Both the position numbers and the translations under genes were made by a program. Below the pieces are notes generated by a model. It saw nothing but the letters and a program-made list of their open reading frames with translations, was not told the DNA's origin and searched no databases. Below, piece by piece: positions 50,866 to 60,331 of a stretch of 64,000 nucleotides of DNA; the stretch's first letter is position 1, and each line of letters starts with the position of its first letter. The stretch covers positions 1 through 64,000 of the forward strand of contig NZ_JAAVUQ010000026.1 in NCBI RefSeq assembly GCF_018449515.1, written 5' to 3'. Origin of the DNA: Caballeronia sp. dw_19 (lineage in GTDB: Bacteria; Pseudomonadota; Gammaproteobacteria; Burkholderiales; Burkholderiaceae).

Positions 50866-51750
50866 TCAATCAGGCAAACTTTGACGGACATATTGAAGAA
50901 AGGCCTTTACAGCTGGGGCTCGCTCATGGCGGCGAAATGCAGCCGCGACTTCGGAGGGAATCGCTTTCCCTGAAATGGGCCGGTAGGTAATGCCAGGCAA
51001 GGCCACACAGGAGGCGAGCGTGTGGGGAACAATGGCGACGTTCCCGCCCAATGCTACTTGAGCCAGTACTGCCGCTAGCGTTCCGGGGCGGGGTCCCAGT
51101 ATGGGAGTGAATCGTCCTCGCCGAGCAACTTCCAATGTGCCGAATTCCTGCTCGGGCACGACGAAATGCTCACCACGCAACTGAGCGGGCGCTACGGCAT
51201 CAAATGCGCAGAGTACGGCGTCCGTTGGTAGCGCCAGTGTGAAGGTATCGCGGTACACCGTTACCGCTTGGATGCCCTCCAGGTATTGGATCGGAGGACG
51301 AACGTAGGCCACGTCAATTTGTTCATCGCTAAGCATGGACACGACACGGTCCATCGCAACCTCGACGAGATCGAACTCGATGCGAGGATGACTGGCGCGA
51401 AACGCTCTGATCGTCTGTTGCAGCACTCCTGCATAGGCGGCTGATGCCACATAGCCTACTGCGATTCGCCCGAGCTCGCCTCGCTCGGCGAACGATGCGC
51501 GTTCGGCCCCGCGAGTCAAATGTTCAAGCGCCGCAAGCGCGTCAACAAGGTATGCCTCGCCCGCATCTGTCAGTGCGACCGAGCGCTTGGTCCTGTGAAA
51601 TAGCCGCACGCCGAGCAGCCTCTCCGCCTCTTGGATCTGCTTGGTAAGCGAGGGCGGCGCAATGCCGAGTTCCTCAGCCGCCCGCGAGAAATGAAGATGT
51701 TTCGCCACGCAAACGAAGCATCGTATATGCCGGAGTTCTGGTAGCCGCAT
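50866..51750 (-). CDS. LysR-family regulator
   Basis: A 294-residue LysR protein. HTH: IRCFVCVAKHLHFSRAAEEL, GIAPPSLTKQIQEAE; effector domain from RIAVGYVASAAYAGVLQQTI with LALPTDAVL and NVAIVPHTLAS. This CbnR/BenM-like subgroup often responds to small aromatic compounds. It is divergent from the DHA2 exporter across about 100 bp, so it is the likely regulator of that exporter. Confidence 0.9.
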   Translation of the reverse strand: MRLPELRHIRCFVCVAKHLHFSRAAEELGIAPPSLTKQIQEAERLLGVRLFHRTKRSVALTDAGEAYLVDALAALEHLTRGAERASFAERGELGRIAVGYVASAAYAGVLQQTIRAFRASHPRIEFDLVEVAMDRVVSMLSDEQIDVAYVRPPIQYLEGIQAVTVYRDTFTLALPTDAVLCAFDAVAPAQLRGEHFVVPEQEFGTLEVARRGRFTPILGPRPGTLAAVLAQVALGGNVAIVPHTLASCVALPGITYRPISGKAIPSEVAAAFRRHERAPAVKAFLQYVRQSLPD

Positions 51751-51852
51751 GGAATTTACATTTTCGTTAATTATTCTGCAATTCTATATTAATGACTGGA
51801 AACGGTGCCGCGCATATCATCGGAGTCATTGTCCAGTCTTGGTCGTAGGCCC

Positions 51853-53505
51853 ATGTCCATAACGCGTAGTAAAGAAACAGTTACGAGTCTTTCCGAGGTC
51901 GGTCCAGCGGTAGCAGCTCATTTGAATAGTCAACCGGGCGCGGCGCCAAAGCCAGGATTCACCGATCTACCGCCGCTGACGGCGGGCGCACGACGATTTG
52001 TGCTCGTTACTGCATCGGTAGCGTGTTCGCTTACCGTGCTAGATGCCAACGTCGTTGCCGTTTCCTTACCCGCCATAGCAAGATCATTTCACGCGAGCTT
52101 TGCCGACGTCGAATGGGTGGTGAGCGCATACATGGTGGCGTTTGCGTCGTGTCTGCTGGCGGCGGGCGGTTTGGCCGACCGCATTGGAAGGAAGAAAATA
52201 TTGATGCTCGGTTTGGCCGTGTTCTCGCTCGCGTCGCTCGGATGTGGACTAGCGCCGTCGATGTTCATTCTCAACGTCGCGCGCGCGGCGAAAGGGTTCG
52301 GCGCGGCGATGTTCCTGACATCGGCGCTAGCCATCATCGCGCATACGTTTCACGAAGGGCCGGAGCGAGCTAGAGCCTGGGCGGTGTGGGGTACATGCAT
52401 GGGACTTGCAACGACTGCGGCGCCCCTGATAGGGGGGGCAATCACTCAATGGATAGGCTGGCGCTGGATTTTTCTATTGAATTTACCCGTGTGTGCGGTT
52501 TTGGCCGTATGTGTCAAAGTCGGTATTCGTGATTCGTTCAATCCAAATGCGAGCGCGGTCGATGTCCTGGGCAGCGTGCTGTTTGGTGCGGGACTCTCGC
52601 TCGGGATCTGGGGACTTATTGGTGCGCCTACTGACGGCTGGGGAAGCTTGCCTACAGTCCTGCGGTTCGCTGGCTGTGTATTGTTATTGATCGGATTTGT
52701 CCAAGTCGAACGACTCAAGCAGCACCCAATGATCGATCTGGCGCTCTTTCGGCAACCGCGGTTCGTCGCTGCTGTGCTGGCGATGTTTGGCTATGCGGCC
52801 TGCGCTCAAGTCATGATGACTTTTCTGCCGCTCTATCTGCAAAACGCATTTGGTCTGTCTGCAATCGCTGCGGGTCTAGGTATGCTGCCGTTCGCGATCG
52901 CGATGATCGCAGGACCTTATATCGGCTCAGCGCTCGGAACAAGGATCCACGGTCATTCAGTATTGATGGTCGGATTATTGCTCATTGGAGCGGGGAACCT
53001 AGCCACCGCGTTCGTGGCCGGCGATGCCCGCTACGGGCTCGTCGCGATCGGGATGCTGCTGACGGGTTTAGGTGCGGGCATACTCAACGGTGACACGCAG
53101 AAGGCGATCATGGCGCGCGTGCCGACAAATCGCACCGGCATGGCTTCCGGCATCAGTACGACGACCCGGTTCACCGCGATTGTCACCTCGGTAGGGGTGC
53201 TTGGCGCGGTGCTTGCTGCGCAGACGCGCGTTGGCCTTGATTCCAGTGCCGCAGCCATACATGGGTCCGGCACCGTGCTTGGCGCTGACTTTCTTTCGAG
53301 CGTGCTGGCCGGAGATGTTGTGCAGGCGACTTCTCATCTGTCGCCTATAGCGAGAGCGTCGCTTACGCATGCCGCCCGGGTAAGTTTCGCCAGTGGTTTC
53401 GCATCGGCATTGTGTGTGGCGGGCGTAGTGGCTGTTGTGATCGCCGCAGGCGTCTGGATATTGTCGAGAGGGCATGGCAATGCACATGCGCGGCGTAACT
53501 GGTGA
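51853..53505 (+). CDS. DHA2-family MFS drug/toxic-compound exporter (EmrB/QacA type)
   Basis: A 550-residue inner-membrane antiporter with about 14 helices. Motif D1 at LTVLDANVVAVSLPAIARSF, motif A at GGLADRIGRKKILMLGLAVF, motif C near GLATTAAPLIGGAITQWIGW. The start at 51853 (MSITRSKE) is chosen; the frame is open from 51805. The N-terminus is long (about 55 residues) before TM1. No HlyD partner follows. Regulation by the divergent LysR is likely. Confidence 0.9.
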   Translation: MSITRSKETVTSLSEVGPAVAAHLNSQPGAAPKPGFTDLPPLTAGARRFVLVTASVACSLTVLDANVVAVSLPAIARSFHASFADVEWVVSAYMVAFASCLLAAGGLADRIGRKKILMLGLAVFSLASLGCGLAPSMFILNVARAAKGFGAAMFLTSALAIIAHTFHEGPERARAWAVWGTCMGLATTAAPLIGGAITQWIGWRWIFLLNLPVCAVLAVCVKVGIRDSFNPNASAVDVLGSVLFGAGLSLGIWGLIGAPTDGWGSLPTVLRFAGCVLLLIGFVQVERLKQHPMIDLALFRQPRFVAAVLAMFGYAACAQVMMTFLPLYLQNAFGLSAIAAGLGMLPFAIAMIAGPYIGSALGTRIHGHSVLMVGLLLIGAGNLATAFVAGDARYGLVAIGMLLTGLGAGILNGDTQKAIMARVPTNRTGMASGISTTTRFTAIVTSVGVLGAVLAAQTRVGLDSSAAAIHGSGTVLGADFLSSVLAGDVVQATSHLSPIARASLTHAARVSFASGFASALCVAGVVAVVIAAGVWILSRGHGNAHARRNW

Positions 53506-54837
53506 ATCGTGCAAGCTATATGGCGCTGTATGTAGTGGGCTGGTTGCACGTCGAGCATGTCGAGATCTCAGGGAATCCGGGGACGACGTCACGGTCATTG
53601 CGTCGACTGGCACCTCCAGGAGCAGCGACGGGGACTTGAGATCACCGTGCGTCTCGATGACAGCAGCTTGCGCGCCGTCACGCAAAGCGTGGATGGCGTC
53701 GCGCCATATCGCGCATCATAGCAACGGGATTCCAACAGCTTCGCTAGTAGCTAAGAGAACGTTTTCCTGCTGCGGTTGGTAGGCAAATTCCAGCGCTGAA
53801 AAAACCCGCAACCGGTTGGATGTACAGGTCGATGTAGCCCCACACCTCATCATGGTCGGCGCATTGACACTGTCGTCACTTTTTCGCCAAAGTGCTGCAA
53901 ATGGAAAACCGAAGTCAAACTTTCACTAGCGTGAAACATGGGGCTGGAAACTGCACCACAGCTTCGCCGCGAACGGACGAATGACAGGTTCGCCCCATCA
54001 GGTGTGCGCTGCCGTTTGTATCGTTTAGGATAACCACAGAAAATGCAAAGCGGGCGGACATGACCAGCCACGACGGTCGGGAGAACTCACTCCGCCCGGT
54101 GTACCGAGCGGCGAGGCGATTGCCCACCAGGCGGCTCCGGCACTGCTATCGTTGTAGCAACCGCGTGCCGTACCTAAGACTGCGGTACGGCGTGGATGTG
54201 CTCAGTCTTCTCCGTTTGACGAAGCCGGGAGGTGACGTTATTTTGCTGCGCAACATTGTGCTGTGCCGCGATAAATGGATAAGGAATCCACAAAATATAA
54301 AGAACATTTCCGGGTACGTGCAATGAGTCACCATCGACGACATCTGATCGTTTATGGATAGACCATGCCAGGTCCAGGCATATTGGCGAGCGATATGAGC
54401 ACCCAGGCACTCCCTGTTCGACCGGGAATCGCGTGTTGAGAGGATGCCGGTCCGCACATGCGAGGTTGTTTCGCCGCACGTTGGCCGTTTCAGCAGGCGA
54501 ACACAGCCCAAGGGGCCGCATGTATCGGCGAGTCGACTGACGGCGAAGCTTCCATCAGTAGTCTGGCTCTCTCCCGAAACAGTAGCGTTTCACGTTGGCC
54601 AATTGCGTGCCATGACGCGTCGCCTGCATCGCTCACGCTCATTCAGTCCAGCCGTCATCGTATGAAGCCTGTCCTTCACGGCAACCCTCAACGCACACCG
54701 GCACACCGGCACGCAGTCGTTGCGAGCTTTGTGCCATGAACCGCTATTGCTTGTGCGCGCCGCTTGTACACCCAGCGACCACTCTCCGGGCAACTCCGTC
54801 TTACGAAGAATGACGTGCTCTTCACCGCCTGTGTCGC
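53506..54837. other. Long gene-poor stretch
   Basis: About 1.3 kb without a credible gene on either strand. The frames are short, overlap randomly and show no known motif. The base composition is more AT-rich than the flanks in 54,200-54,350. It probably holds decayed genes beyond recognition. Confidence 0.4.
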
Positions 54838-54930
54838 ACGCGAAGCGAAATTGGCAGCCTGCTGGGACTCACACTGGAAACCGTCTGTCGATGCTTTTCC
54901 AGTTTCGAGTCGCGACAATTGATGGTCAGG
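54730..54930 (+). pseudogene. Crp/Fnr-family regulator, HTH remnant
   Basis: A plus frame at about 54815-54912 reads LCRTRSEIGSLLGLTLETVC then RCFSSFESRQLMV and a TAG. This is the C-terminal helix-turn-helix of an FNR-type regulator (xRxEIGxYLGLxxETVSRxFSRF). Upstream and downstream frames are shifted. The N-terminal sensor domain is not recognisable. Confidence 0.6.
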
Positions 54931-55009
54931 CTGGTTTAGCCTGCAGGGCGTAGCCCAATGATTTGGCCGCAGGGCAAGCTTCCGGGCGCTCCGGAGTTCA
55001 CGAGCGTCT

Positions 55010-55225
55010 ACTTCAGCATGTCGCAGGGTGCAGACGTGAAAATGCCCGGGCAAAGCGCGGCTCGCGAACCTCCGTGTGATGCAGGCGCAGAGCGTCAGGG
55101 GTGTCGATCGACGCCTCGCCTTCGATGAAGAGATTTCGGACGTCGAACGCGAAGAGCGGCGAGCCGCGCTTCGCTCGCTCATGGGTATGCCAGAGGCGGA
55201 TGGAACCGGCTGACCGGCATGGCAT
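55010..55225. other. Possible gene tail, strand uncertain
   Basis: Two opposite frames are open. Plus reads RRLAFDEEISDVEREERRAA to LMGMPEADGTG with TGA near 55214; minus reads LFAFDVRNLFIEGEASIDTP. I cannot identify either. It is probably the end of a decayed gene. Confidence 0.2.
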
Positions 55226-55240
55226 CCATGCAACGACCCT

Positions 55241-56248
55241 TCACGGCTGCGCGATTTTCCACGTTCGGTCGGGGTTATATTGCTTCATACGACGCGCGAC
55301 GGTGGACGTATCGGGGCCAAGATTTTTTTCGAACACAATACCGTGCTGATTGACAACGAACGTCATTACGCCGGAATCGCCATACTTTGCGGGAAACGCA
55401 ACCAGCGCAAAACCGCCTGTCAGGTGTCCGTCGACCACATAGTCGCGGGCACCACCGGATACCTGCTGGCCCTGCCGGGTCAGGATCCTGTAGTAATAGC
55501 CATTAAAAGCCGCGCGCCCCGCGGCACTCGCCGCACCGTAGCCCTGCGCTTCGGCCCCGGCGACGAGTGGGCCGAGCGGGCTTTCCTCGTCACCCGCCGA
55601 GCGTTGCCAATAAAGTCCGTCATGCGTTCCCGGGGTGCTTGCAACACGCTGTGCGTACTCATGTTGCCCGTTGCCCTGGCGATTCTTGAGTGCGTAATCC
55701 CGTTGCGCTTCGACGTAGGCGCGGCAAACCTCAATCGCGTTTTTTTCGTTTCTGCCGACCCTGCGATCGACGATCTGCTGCGCGCCTGCCTTGACACCGA
55801 AGGTCCAGTCGGCTCCCTGTCTGACGAGCGGAATCGGATAGGGCCATGCGTCCTTTCCGAGGACGATGACAACTTCCCGTGCGTTGACCGTTTCGAGGTG
55901 GTGCTCATCGGCGTATGCCGAGGCCAGTTTTTCTCTGGCTACCCGTTCGGCCACCGGATCTCCGGAACGGACGAGTTTTTCCGCGCCGCGCCCGAATATC
56001 GCCAGGAGCGCATCGGGCTGGTCGCTTTGCCAGGCAGCGGCCAACGTGTCGGCGGCCTGTTCAGGCGAAGTGAACCTTCTTCCGTCAGCAACGGCGGCGG
56101 CGGCCGCGCACAGGCCGCTGCCGGCCGATATGGCTGCGCTCACGATCAGAGTGATCAATCGGCGTCTGGATAACACCGGGGCACGGGTTCGGTTTGGGCT
56201 GGTCATCGCATCTTCTCTGGGCTTTTGCCGGGTTTCGATTACGCTCAT
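55241..56248 (-). CDS. DUF2950-family exported protein
   Basis: A 335-residue protein. Its ATG overlaps the DUF3300 stop (TAATG), so translation is coupled; an internal start at 56206 is possible. Residues about 28-50 form an export signal with RRRLITLIV, perhaps Tat-type. The DUF2950 domain follows: FTSPEQAADTLAAAWQSDQP, YPIPLVRQGADWTFGVKAG, NGYYYRILTRQGQQVSGGARDY and GVMTFVVNQHGIVFEKNLG. DUF3300-DUF2950 pairs recur in Proteobacteria; the function is unknown, probably periplasmic or envelope-associated. Confidence 0.88.
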   Translation of the reverse strand: MSVIETRQKPREDAMTSPNRTRAPVLSRRRLITLIVSAAISAGSGLCAAAAAVADGRRFTSPEQAADTLAAAWQSDQPDALLAIFGRGAEKLVRSGDPVAERVAREKLASAYADEHHLETVNAREVVIVLGKDAWPYPIPLVRQGADWTFGVKAGAQQIVDRRVGRNEKNAIEVCRAYVEAQRDYALKNRQGNGQHEYAQRVASTPGTHDGLYWQRSAGDEESPLGPLVAGAEAQGYGAASAAGRAAFNGYYYRILTRQGQQVSGGARDYVVDGHLTGGFALVAFPAKYGDSGVMTFVVNQHGIVFEKNLGPDTSTVARRMKQYNPDRTWKIAQP

Positions 56249-57411
56249 TAACGTCTCCCGCCGCCGCCCGAACGCATTGATCTCGGGGCGGCCGGACGGC
56301 CCCCGCCGAACGCCGGCGTTGACATACGGCTGCCACGTCCACGGTCAGCCTCGTTTCGGACTTCGGCGCCGCGACCGAACGATTCGAATGTCGACGGAAA
56401 GCGTGGTGCCGTTGGAGACACACGGGTCAGCGCCGCCGCGGAGCGTCCGAAGTCTGAGACAGGCGCAACGCCCATCGACGGATGGAAATGAGCTGCGCTG
56501 TCAGCCGGATACCCGCGGAAACTCCGGCGTGCATCGGGCACCCCCATGCTGTCGGCAAACCGATTCCGCACGCCAGGGTCGCGATACGGCACGCCAAGGC
56601 GATGTGACGGGTCATGTGCCCACACGGTCCCACCTGGCGGACGATTGCGGTTGAGGCCGGCGAAGCGGTCCCGGTCGAGACCGATCCGGTGCCGTCCCCA
56701 GTCGCAGTAGTTCCAGCCCCAAAGCGGCCCGACGATCGCGATACCAACCCAGCCAAAACCGACACTGCCGACGATCACGCCGTCGAAGTAGCCAGGAAAA
56801 TAGTAAGGCGGAAAAGCGGGATACGGCCACACGCCATAGGCATACGCGGGATCGTAAACCGGCACATACACGATCTCGGGATTAGCCGGTTCGATCGTAA
56901 TTGCGGGGCCATTCGTTACGACCACCTGCTGGGAGGTCGAGTCCAGCTTGCCGGCCGCTTCAGCCTGCCGACGAAGACGCTGGACCGAATCCATTACCGC
57001 GGCCTCGTCGGCCAGGAAGGCGTCGCCAAGACGCTCTATCCAGTCGAGATTGCTGTCCATCATGCGTAGAATCTGGGGAAAGGGCACCAGTGACTTTACG
57101 CTGGGATCCCACGGCTGTGCTTCGAGCGCGGTCGCCAGTTGGTTTCCCGAAAGCGCCTTGTTTTTCGGGTCTTCAAGCCAGCGATCGGCCTCGACTACTT
57201 CGAGTGGATAGGTTGCCGCCATCAGAATTTGAGCGACGAGGGGATCGGGATAGAGCGCGATCGGCGCCAGCATCTGGTCGAGCTGCGCCAGCGTAAATGG
57301 CATCGTATCCGGAGCCAATGGAGCTTGCGCCACGTTTTGTGCACGCGCCTCGAACGTACCGACGGTCAGGGCTAATGCTATGGCCAGGAGCAATCTCGCC
57401 TTTACTTTCAT
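56248..57411 (-). CDS. DUF3300-family exported protein
   Basis: A 387-residue protein starting MKVKARLLLAIALALTVGTF at 57411, a clear Sec signal (cleaved after EARA-Q). The DUF3300 core is LDQMLAPIALYPDPLVAQIL, MAATYPLEVVEADRWLED and VVVTNGPAITIEPANPEIVY, then VPVYDPAYAYGVWPYPAFP. A low-complexity tail rich in Arg, Gly and Ser ends GGGGRR. It is paired with DUF2950. The upstream ATG at 57492 adds an unlike leader and is rejected. Confidence 0.88.
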   Translation of the reverse strand: MKVKARLLLAIALALTVGTFEARAQNVAQAPLAPDTMPFTLAQLDQMLAPIALYPDPLVAQILMAATYPLEVVEADRWLEDPKNKALSGNQLATALEAQPWDPSVKSLVPFPQILRMMDSNLDWIERLGDAFLADEAAVMDSVQRLRRQAEAAGKLDSTSQQVVVTNGPAITIEPANPEIVYVPVYDPAYAYGVWPYPAFPPYYFPGYFDGVIVGSVGFGWVGIAIVGPLWGWNYCDWGRHRIGLDRDRFAGLNRNRPPGGTVWAHDPSHRLGVPYRDPGVRNRFADSMGVPDARRSFRGYPADSAAHFHPSMGVAPVSDFGRSAAALTRVSPTAPRFPSTFESFGRGAEVRNEADRGRGSRMSTPAFGGGRPAAPRSMRSGGGGRR

Positions 57412-57726
57412 GTTGTAACCCCTAAGCCTTGTCCTGCGACGTGTGGCATAACCCAGCATGCATGCCAGTAGGCACTCGCCTGCCGGCCTCACACTTGACC
57501 TGTATCAACGATAGAGTCGGATGCGGCTGCAAAAGCGGCACCGGTTTCAGTTGGTGACTTGCGCACTGCCTGTCCGATTGACACGAGTCCCGGGTCCGTT
57601 TCGAGTTATTGAGGTGAGGGTGTGCCTTGCATTCTGGACAGAGCCGATGGATTTAAGATTGCAAACACCTTTCCAATTAGATTTGGATAGCTTAATAAAT
57701 GAAGGAGATATAAGCGAACATTCCTA
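57412..57726. other. Upstream region of DUF3300 gene
   Basis: No gene. An AT-rich segment at 57645-57720 separates the DUF3300 promoter region from the ADH remnant. No convincing -35/-10 pair is seen on the minus strand. Confidence 0.4.
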
Positions 57727-58056
57727 ACGATCTTTGTTTTTGTCCCGGTTCCCGAAACGCTCGCCGACGTCTCGATTGAAGCGTTGACTCAAATTTCGGA
57801 CTTGGAAGCGGCACCATTGCTGTGCGTGGGACTTATCGGCTACCGGACGCTGAACATGACGGGCGATGCGAATCGGCATCTGCAGCTTTGGTGTAGCCGC
57901 GCATATCTTTGCCCCGGGTCGCGCGTTATCAGGAGCGCACGGTCTACGCGTTCACGCGTGACGGCGATGTGGCGGCTCAACCGCTCGCACTGCGGCTCGG
58001 CGCGAAACGGGCCGGCAGCAGCAACGAAGCAGCGCCGGACCCAACCCTGTTCGCGA
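57727..58056 (+). pseudogene. Zinc-type alcohol dehydrogenase remnant
   Basis: Plus frames, shifted at least once near 57900, read ADVSIEALTQISDLEAAPLL, CVGLIGYRTLNMTGDA, then ARYQERTVYAFTRDGDVAAQ and ALRLGAKRAGSSNEA. This is the NAD-binding region of an AdhA-type Zn-dehydrogenase. Both ends are missing; the 3' side abuts the exporter operon. Confidence 0.65.
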
Positions 58057-58057
58057 C

Positions 58058-59188
58058 TCAGTCAAGAGACTTGCGGAATCGCAGCACGCTGATTGTCAGC
58101 ATGACCCCGCCCAGTATGCCCATTGCCGCGAGTTGCGGCCACAGCACGGCAAAGCCAACGCCTTTGAGGAACACCGAGCGCAGCACGACGAGAAAATAGC
58201 GTAGCGGATTGATCAACGTGATCCATTGCAATATCTTGGGCATGGCCGCGATCGGAAACGCGAAGCCCGACAGGATGAAAAGCGGATTGATCAGAAAGAA
58301 ATTCAGGGCAAACGCCTGTTGCTGGGTGCGCGAGAAGGTCGACAGCAGCAAGCCGAGACCGAGCGCCGCCAGCAGGAAAAGCGATGCGCCTGCCAGCATG
58401 ACGAACAGATTTCCGACGAACGGCACGTGGAACCACCAGACGCCGACCGCTGTGACGAGCGCGACGTCGCCCAGGCCGATCAGGAAGAACGGCACGGTCT
58501 TGCCGAGAATGAATTCGATCGGCCTGATCGGGCTGACCATGATCTGCTCGAGCGTGCCGATCTCCCGTTCGCGAACCACTGCAAACGCCGTGAGGCTGAC
58601 CACCTGCATCAGCGAGAGCGTACCAACCACGCCTGGAATGAAAAACCAGCGGTCGTCGATGGCATCGTTGTACCAGGGGCGCTCGCGCAGCGAGACCGCC
58701 ACGGTGGACGGCGCCGCTCCGGCAGACTGGGGCCAGGCCTCGCTTATCTGATCGGTCTGGAATTGCGTGACTATCTGGCTGATGTAACCGAGCGCGATGA
58801 GAGCCGTGTTGGAATTGGTACCGTCCACGATGACCTGCAGCGGCGCGCTGCGGCCGCCGTTCAGATATTGCGAGAACCCTGCATGGATCACGATTGCCAT
58901 CGTGGCATCGCCGGTATCGATGTCATGGGTGATCTCCGGTTCCGAGCCGGCATTGTCCACGACATAGAATTTGCCGGTGGCGGCGAAGTGCGAGACAAGG
59001 CTACGGCTTGCCTGGCTATGGTCAAGATCGAGCACGGCGAGACTCACGTGATTGACCGTGAAGGTCGCAGCATAACCATAGACAATGACCTGGAGCAGCA
59101 GCGGCACGATAAGCCGGAACATTGCCCAGCGGTCCCGCTTGAGCTCGAGAAATTCCTTCATCAGCATGACCTGCAGGCGGTCGAACAT
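58058..59188 (-). CDS. ABC-2 transporter permease (YbhR-like)
   Basis: A 376-residue membrane protein: one N-terminal helix (LIVPLLLQVIVYGYAATFTV), a periplasmic domain of about 130 residues, and five C-terminal helices with the ABC-2 signature EREIGTLEQIMVSPIRPIEF and NPLFILSGFAFPIAAMPKIL. It is the last gene of a five-gene minus-strand operon. YbhFSR-type systems export drugs or cations. Confidence 0.92.
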   Translation of the reverse strand: MFDRLQVMLMKEFLELKRDRWAMFRLIVPLLLQVIVYGYAATFTVNHVSLAVLDLDHSQASRSLVSHFAATGKFYVVDNAGSEPEITHDIDTGDATMAIVIHAGFSQYLNGGRSAPLQVIVDGTNSNTALIALGYISQIVTQFQTDQISEAWPQSAGAAPSTVAVSLRERPWYNDAIDDRWFFIPGVVGTLSLMQVVSLTAFAVVREREIGTLEQIMVSPIRPIEFILGKTVPFFLIGLGDVALVTAVGVWWFHVPFVGNLFVMLAGASLFLLAALGLGLLLSTFSRTQQQAFALNFFLINPLFILSGFAFPIAAMPKILQWITLINPLRYFLVVLRSVFLKGVGFAVLWPQLAAMGILGGVMLTISVLRFRKSLD

Positions 59189-59194
59189 GACAGG

Positions 59195-60331
59195 CTAGTC
59201 CAGGTGTTTGTGGAAGGCGCGGGCTGCCATCCAGATGATTGCGACTGCATATAACGCCAGTGCGAGGATCGGCACGGCAAGCTCGGCAACGGTGCTGCCT
59301 TTCAGGAATACCGCGCGCAAGATGGTGATGTAGTAGCGCGCGTAGACGAGCAGGGTCGCGGCCTGGATCGGTGCCGGCATCTGGTCGATCGCGAAGGTAT
59401 AGCCCGACAGCATGCTGGTTGGCAGCATTGTCAGCAGTAGCGCAACCTGACTCGCGCCGAGCTGGCTGCGGATATGAACCGAGACCAGATAGCCGATGCC
59501 AAGCACGACAAGCGTGAAGAGCGCGGTGGTGGCGACCAGCGTGACGATGTTGCCGCGAAACGGTACGTCAAACCAGAAGATCGTGCTGAGCAGGCAGAAC
59601 GCGGCGTTCGCAAGCCCAATCCCAAAGTACGGCAGCAGCTTGCCGAGCATCACTTCGAGCGCGGTGACGGGGGTCGAGATGAGTTGCTCCATCGTTCCGC
59701 GTTCCCATTCGCGGGAGACCGTCAATGACGTGAGCTGCGCGCCGACCAGCGCGAGAATCACCGCGACGACCCCAGGTATGATGAAATTGCGGCTGTCCAG
59801 TCCTTCGTTGAACCAGACCCGTGGTTCCAGATCGACTAGGCCGACTGTTTTTGGCGGCAGCCCATGCGCCTGGTTCCAGCGGGACTGAAATGCCGCGGTG
59901 GTCTGGGCGATCACACCTTGGGCGTACCCGATGGCGATATTGGTCGTATTGGCATCGGTTGCATCGAACACGGTTTGTACCGAAGCGACGCCGGTCGCGG
60001 TGAATACGCGCGAAAAATCGACCGGAATGGTGACTACGCCGGCACAGGTGCCGCGGTCCATCGCGTTGCGCAGCGCACGCTCGTTGTTCAGCGGGTGGAC
60101 GGCGGAGAACCAGTTCGATGAGACAAAGTTCTGCACAAGTTCGCGGCTGATCTGGCTATGTTCCTGGTCGTCGACGCACAGCGGTATGCGTCTGATGTCC
60201 AGACTGACGCCGTAACCTAGCAGCACCATCTGCAGCAACGGCATGAGCAGCGCAATCGCGAGGCTGCGCGGGTCGCGCCAGATCTGCAACGTTTCCTTAT
60301 AGGCCATTGCCCACAGACGTCTCAGGTTCAT
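59195..60331 (-). CDS. ABC-2 transporter permease (YbhS-like)
   Basis: A 378-residue membrane protein with the same plan as its neighbour: N-terminal helix (LAIALLMPLLQMVLLGYGVS), periplasmic domain, ABC-2 motif EWERGTMEQLISTPVTALEV and PTSMLSGYTFAIDQMPAPIQ. The ATG at 60331 overlaps the end of the ATPase by 4 bp; the frame open upstream to 60568 lies inside the ATPase gene and is rejected. The two permeases form a heterodimer. Confidence 0.92.
   Translation of the reverse strand: MNLRRLWAMAYKETLQIWRDPRSLAIALLMPLLQMVLLGYGVSLDIRRIPLCVDDQEHSQISRELVQNFVSSNWFSAVHPLNNERALRNAMDRGTCAGVVTIPVDFSRVFTATGVASVQTVFDATDANTTNIAIGYAQGVIAQTTAAFQSRWNQAHGLPPKTVGLVDLEPRVWFNEGLDSRNFIIPGVVAVILALVGAQLTSLTVSREWERGTMEQLISTPVTALEVMLGKLLPYFGIGLANAAFCLLSTIFWFDVPFRGNIVTLVATTALFTLVVLGIGYLVSVHIRSQLGASQVALLLTMLPTSMLSGYTFAIDQMPAPIQAATLLVYARYYITILRAVFLKGSTVAELAVPILALALYAVAIIWMAARAFHKHLD

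Noticed and set aside
58226..59254. 342-codon plus-strand frame over the ABC-2 permease
   Set aside because: Very Arg/Asp/His-rich shadow of hydrophobic codons on the other strand; no family similarity.
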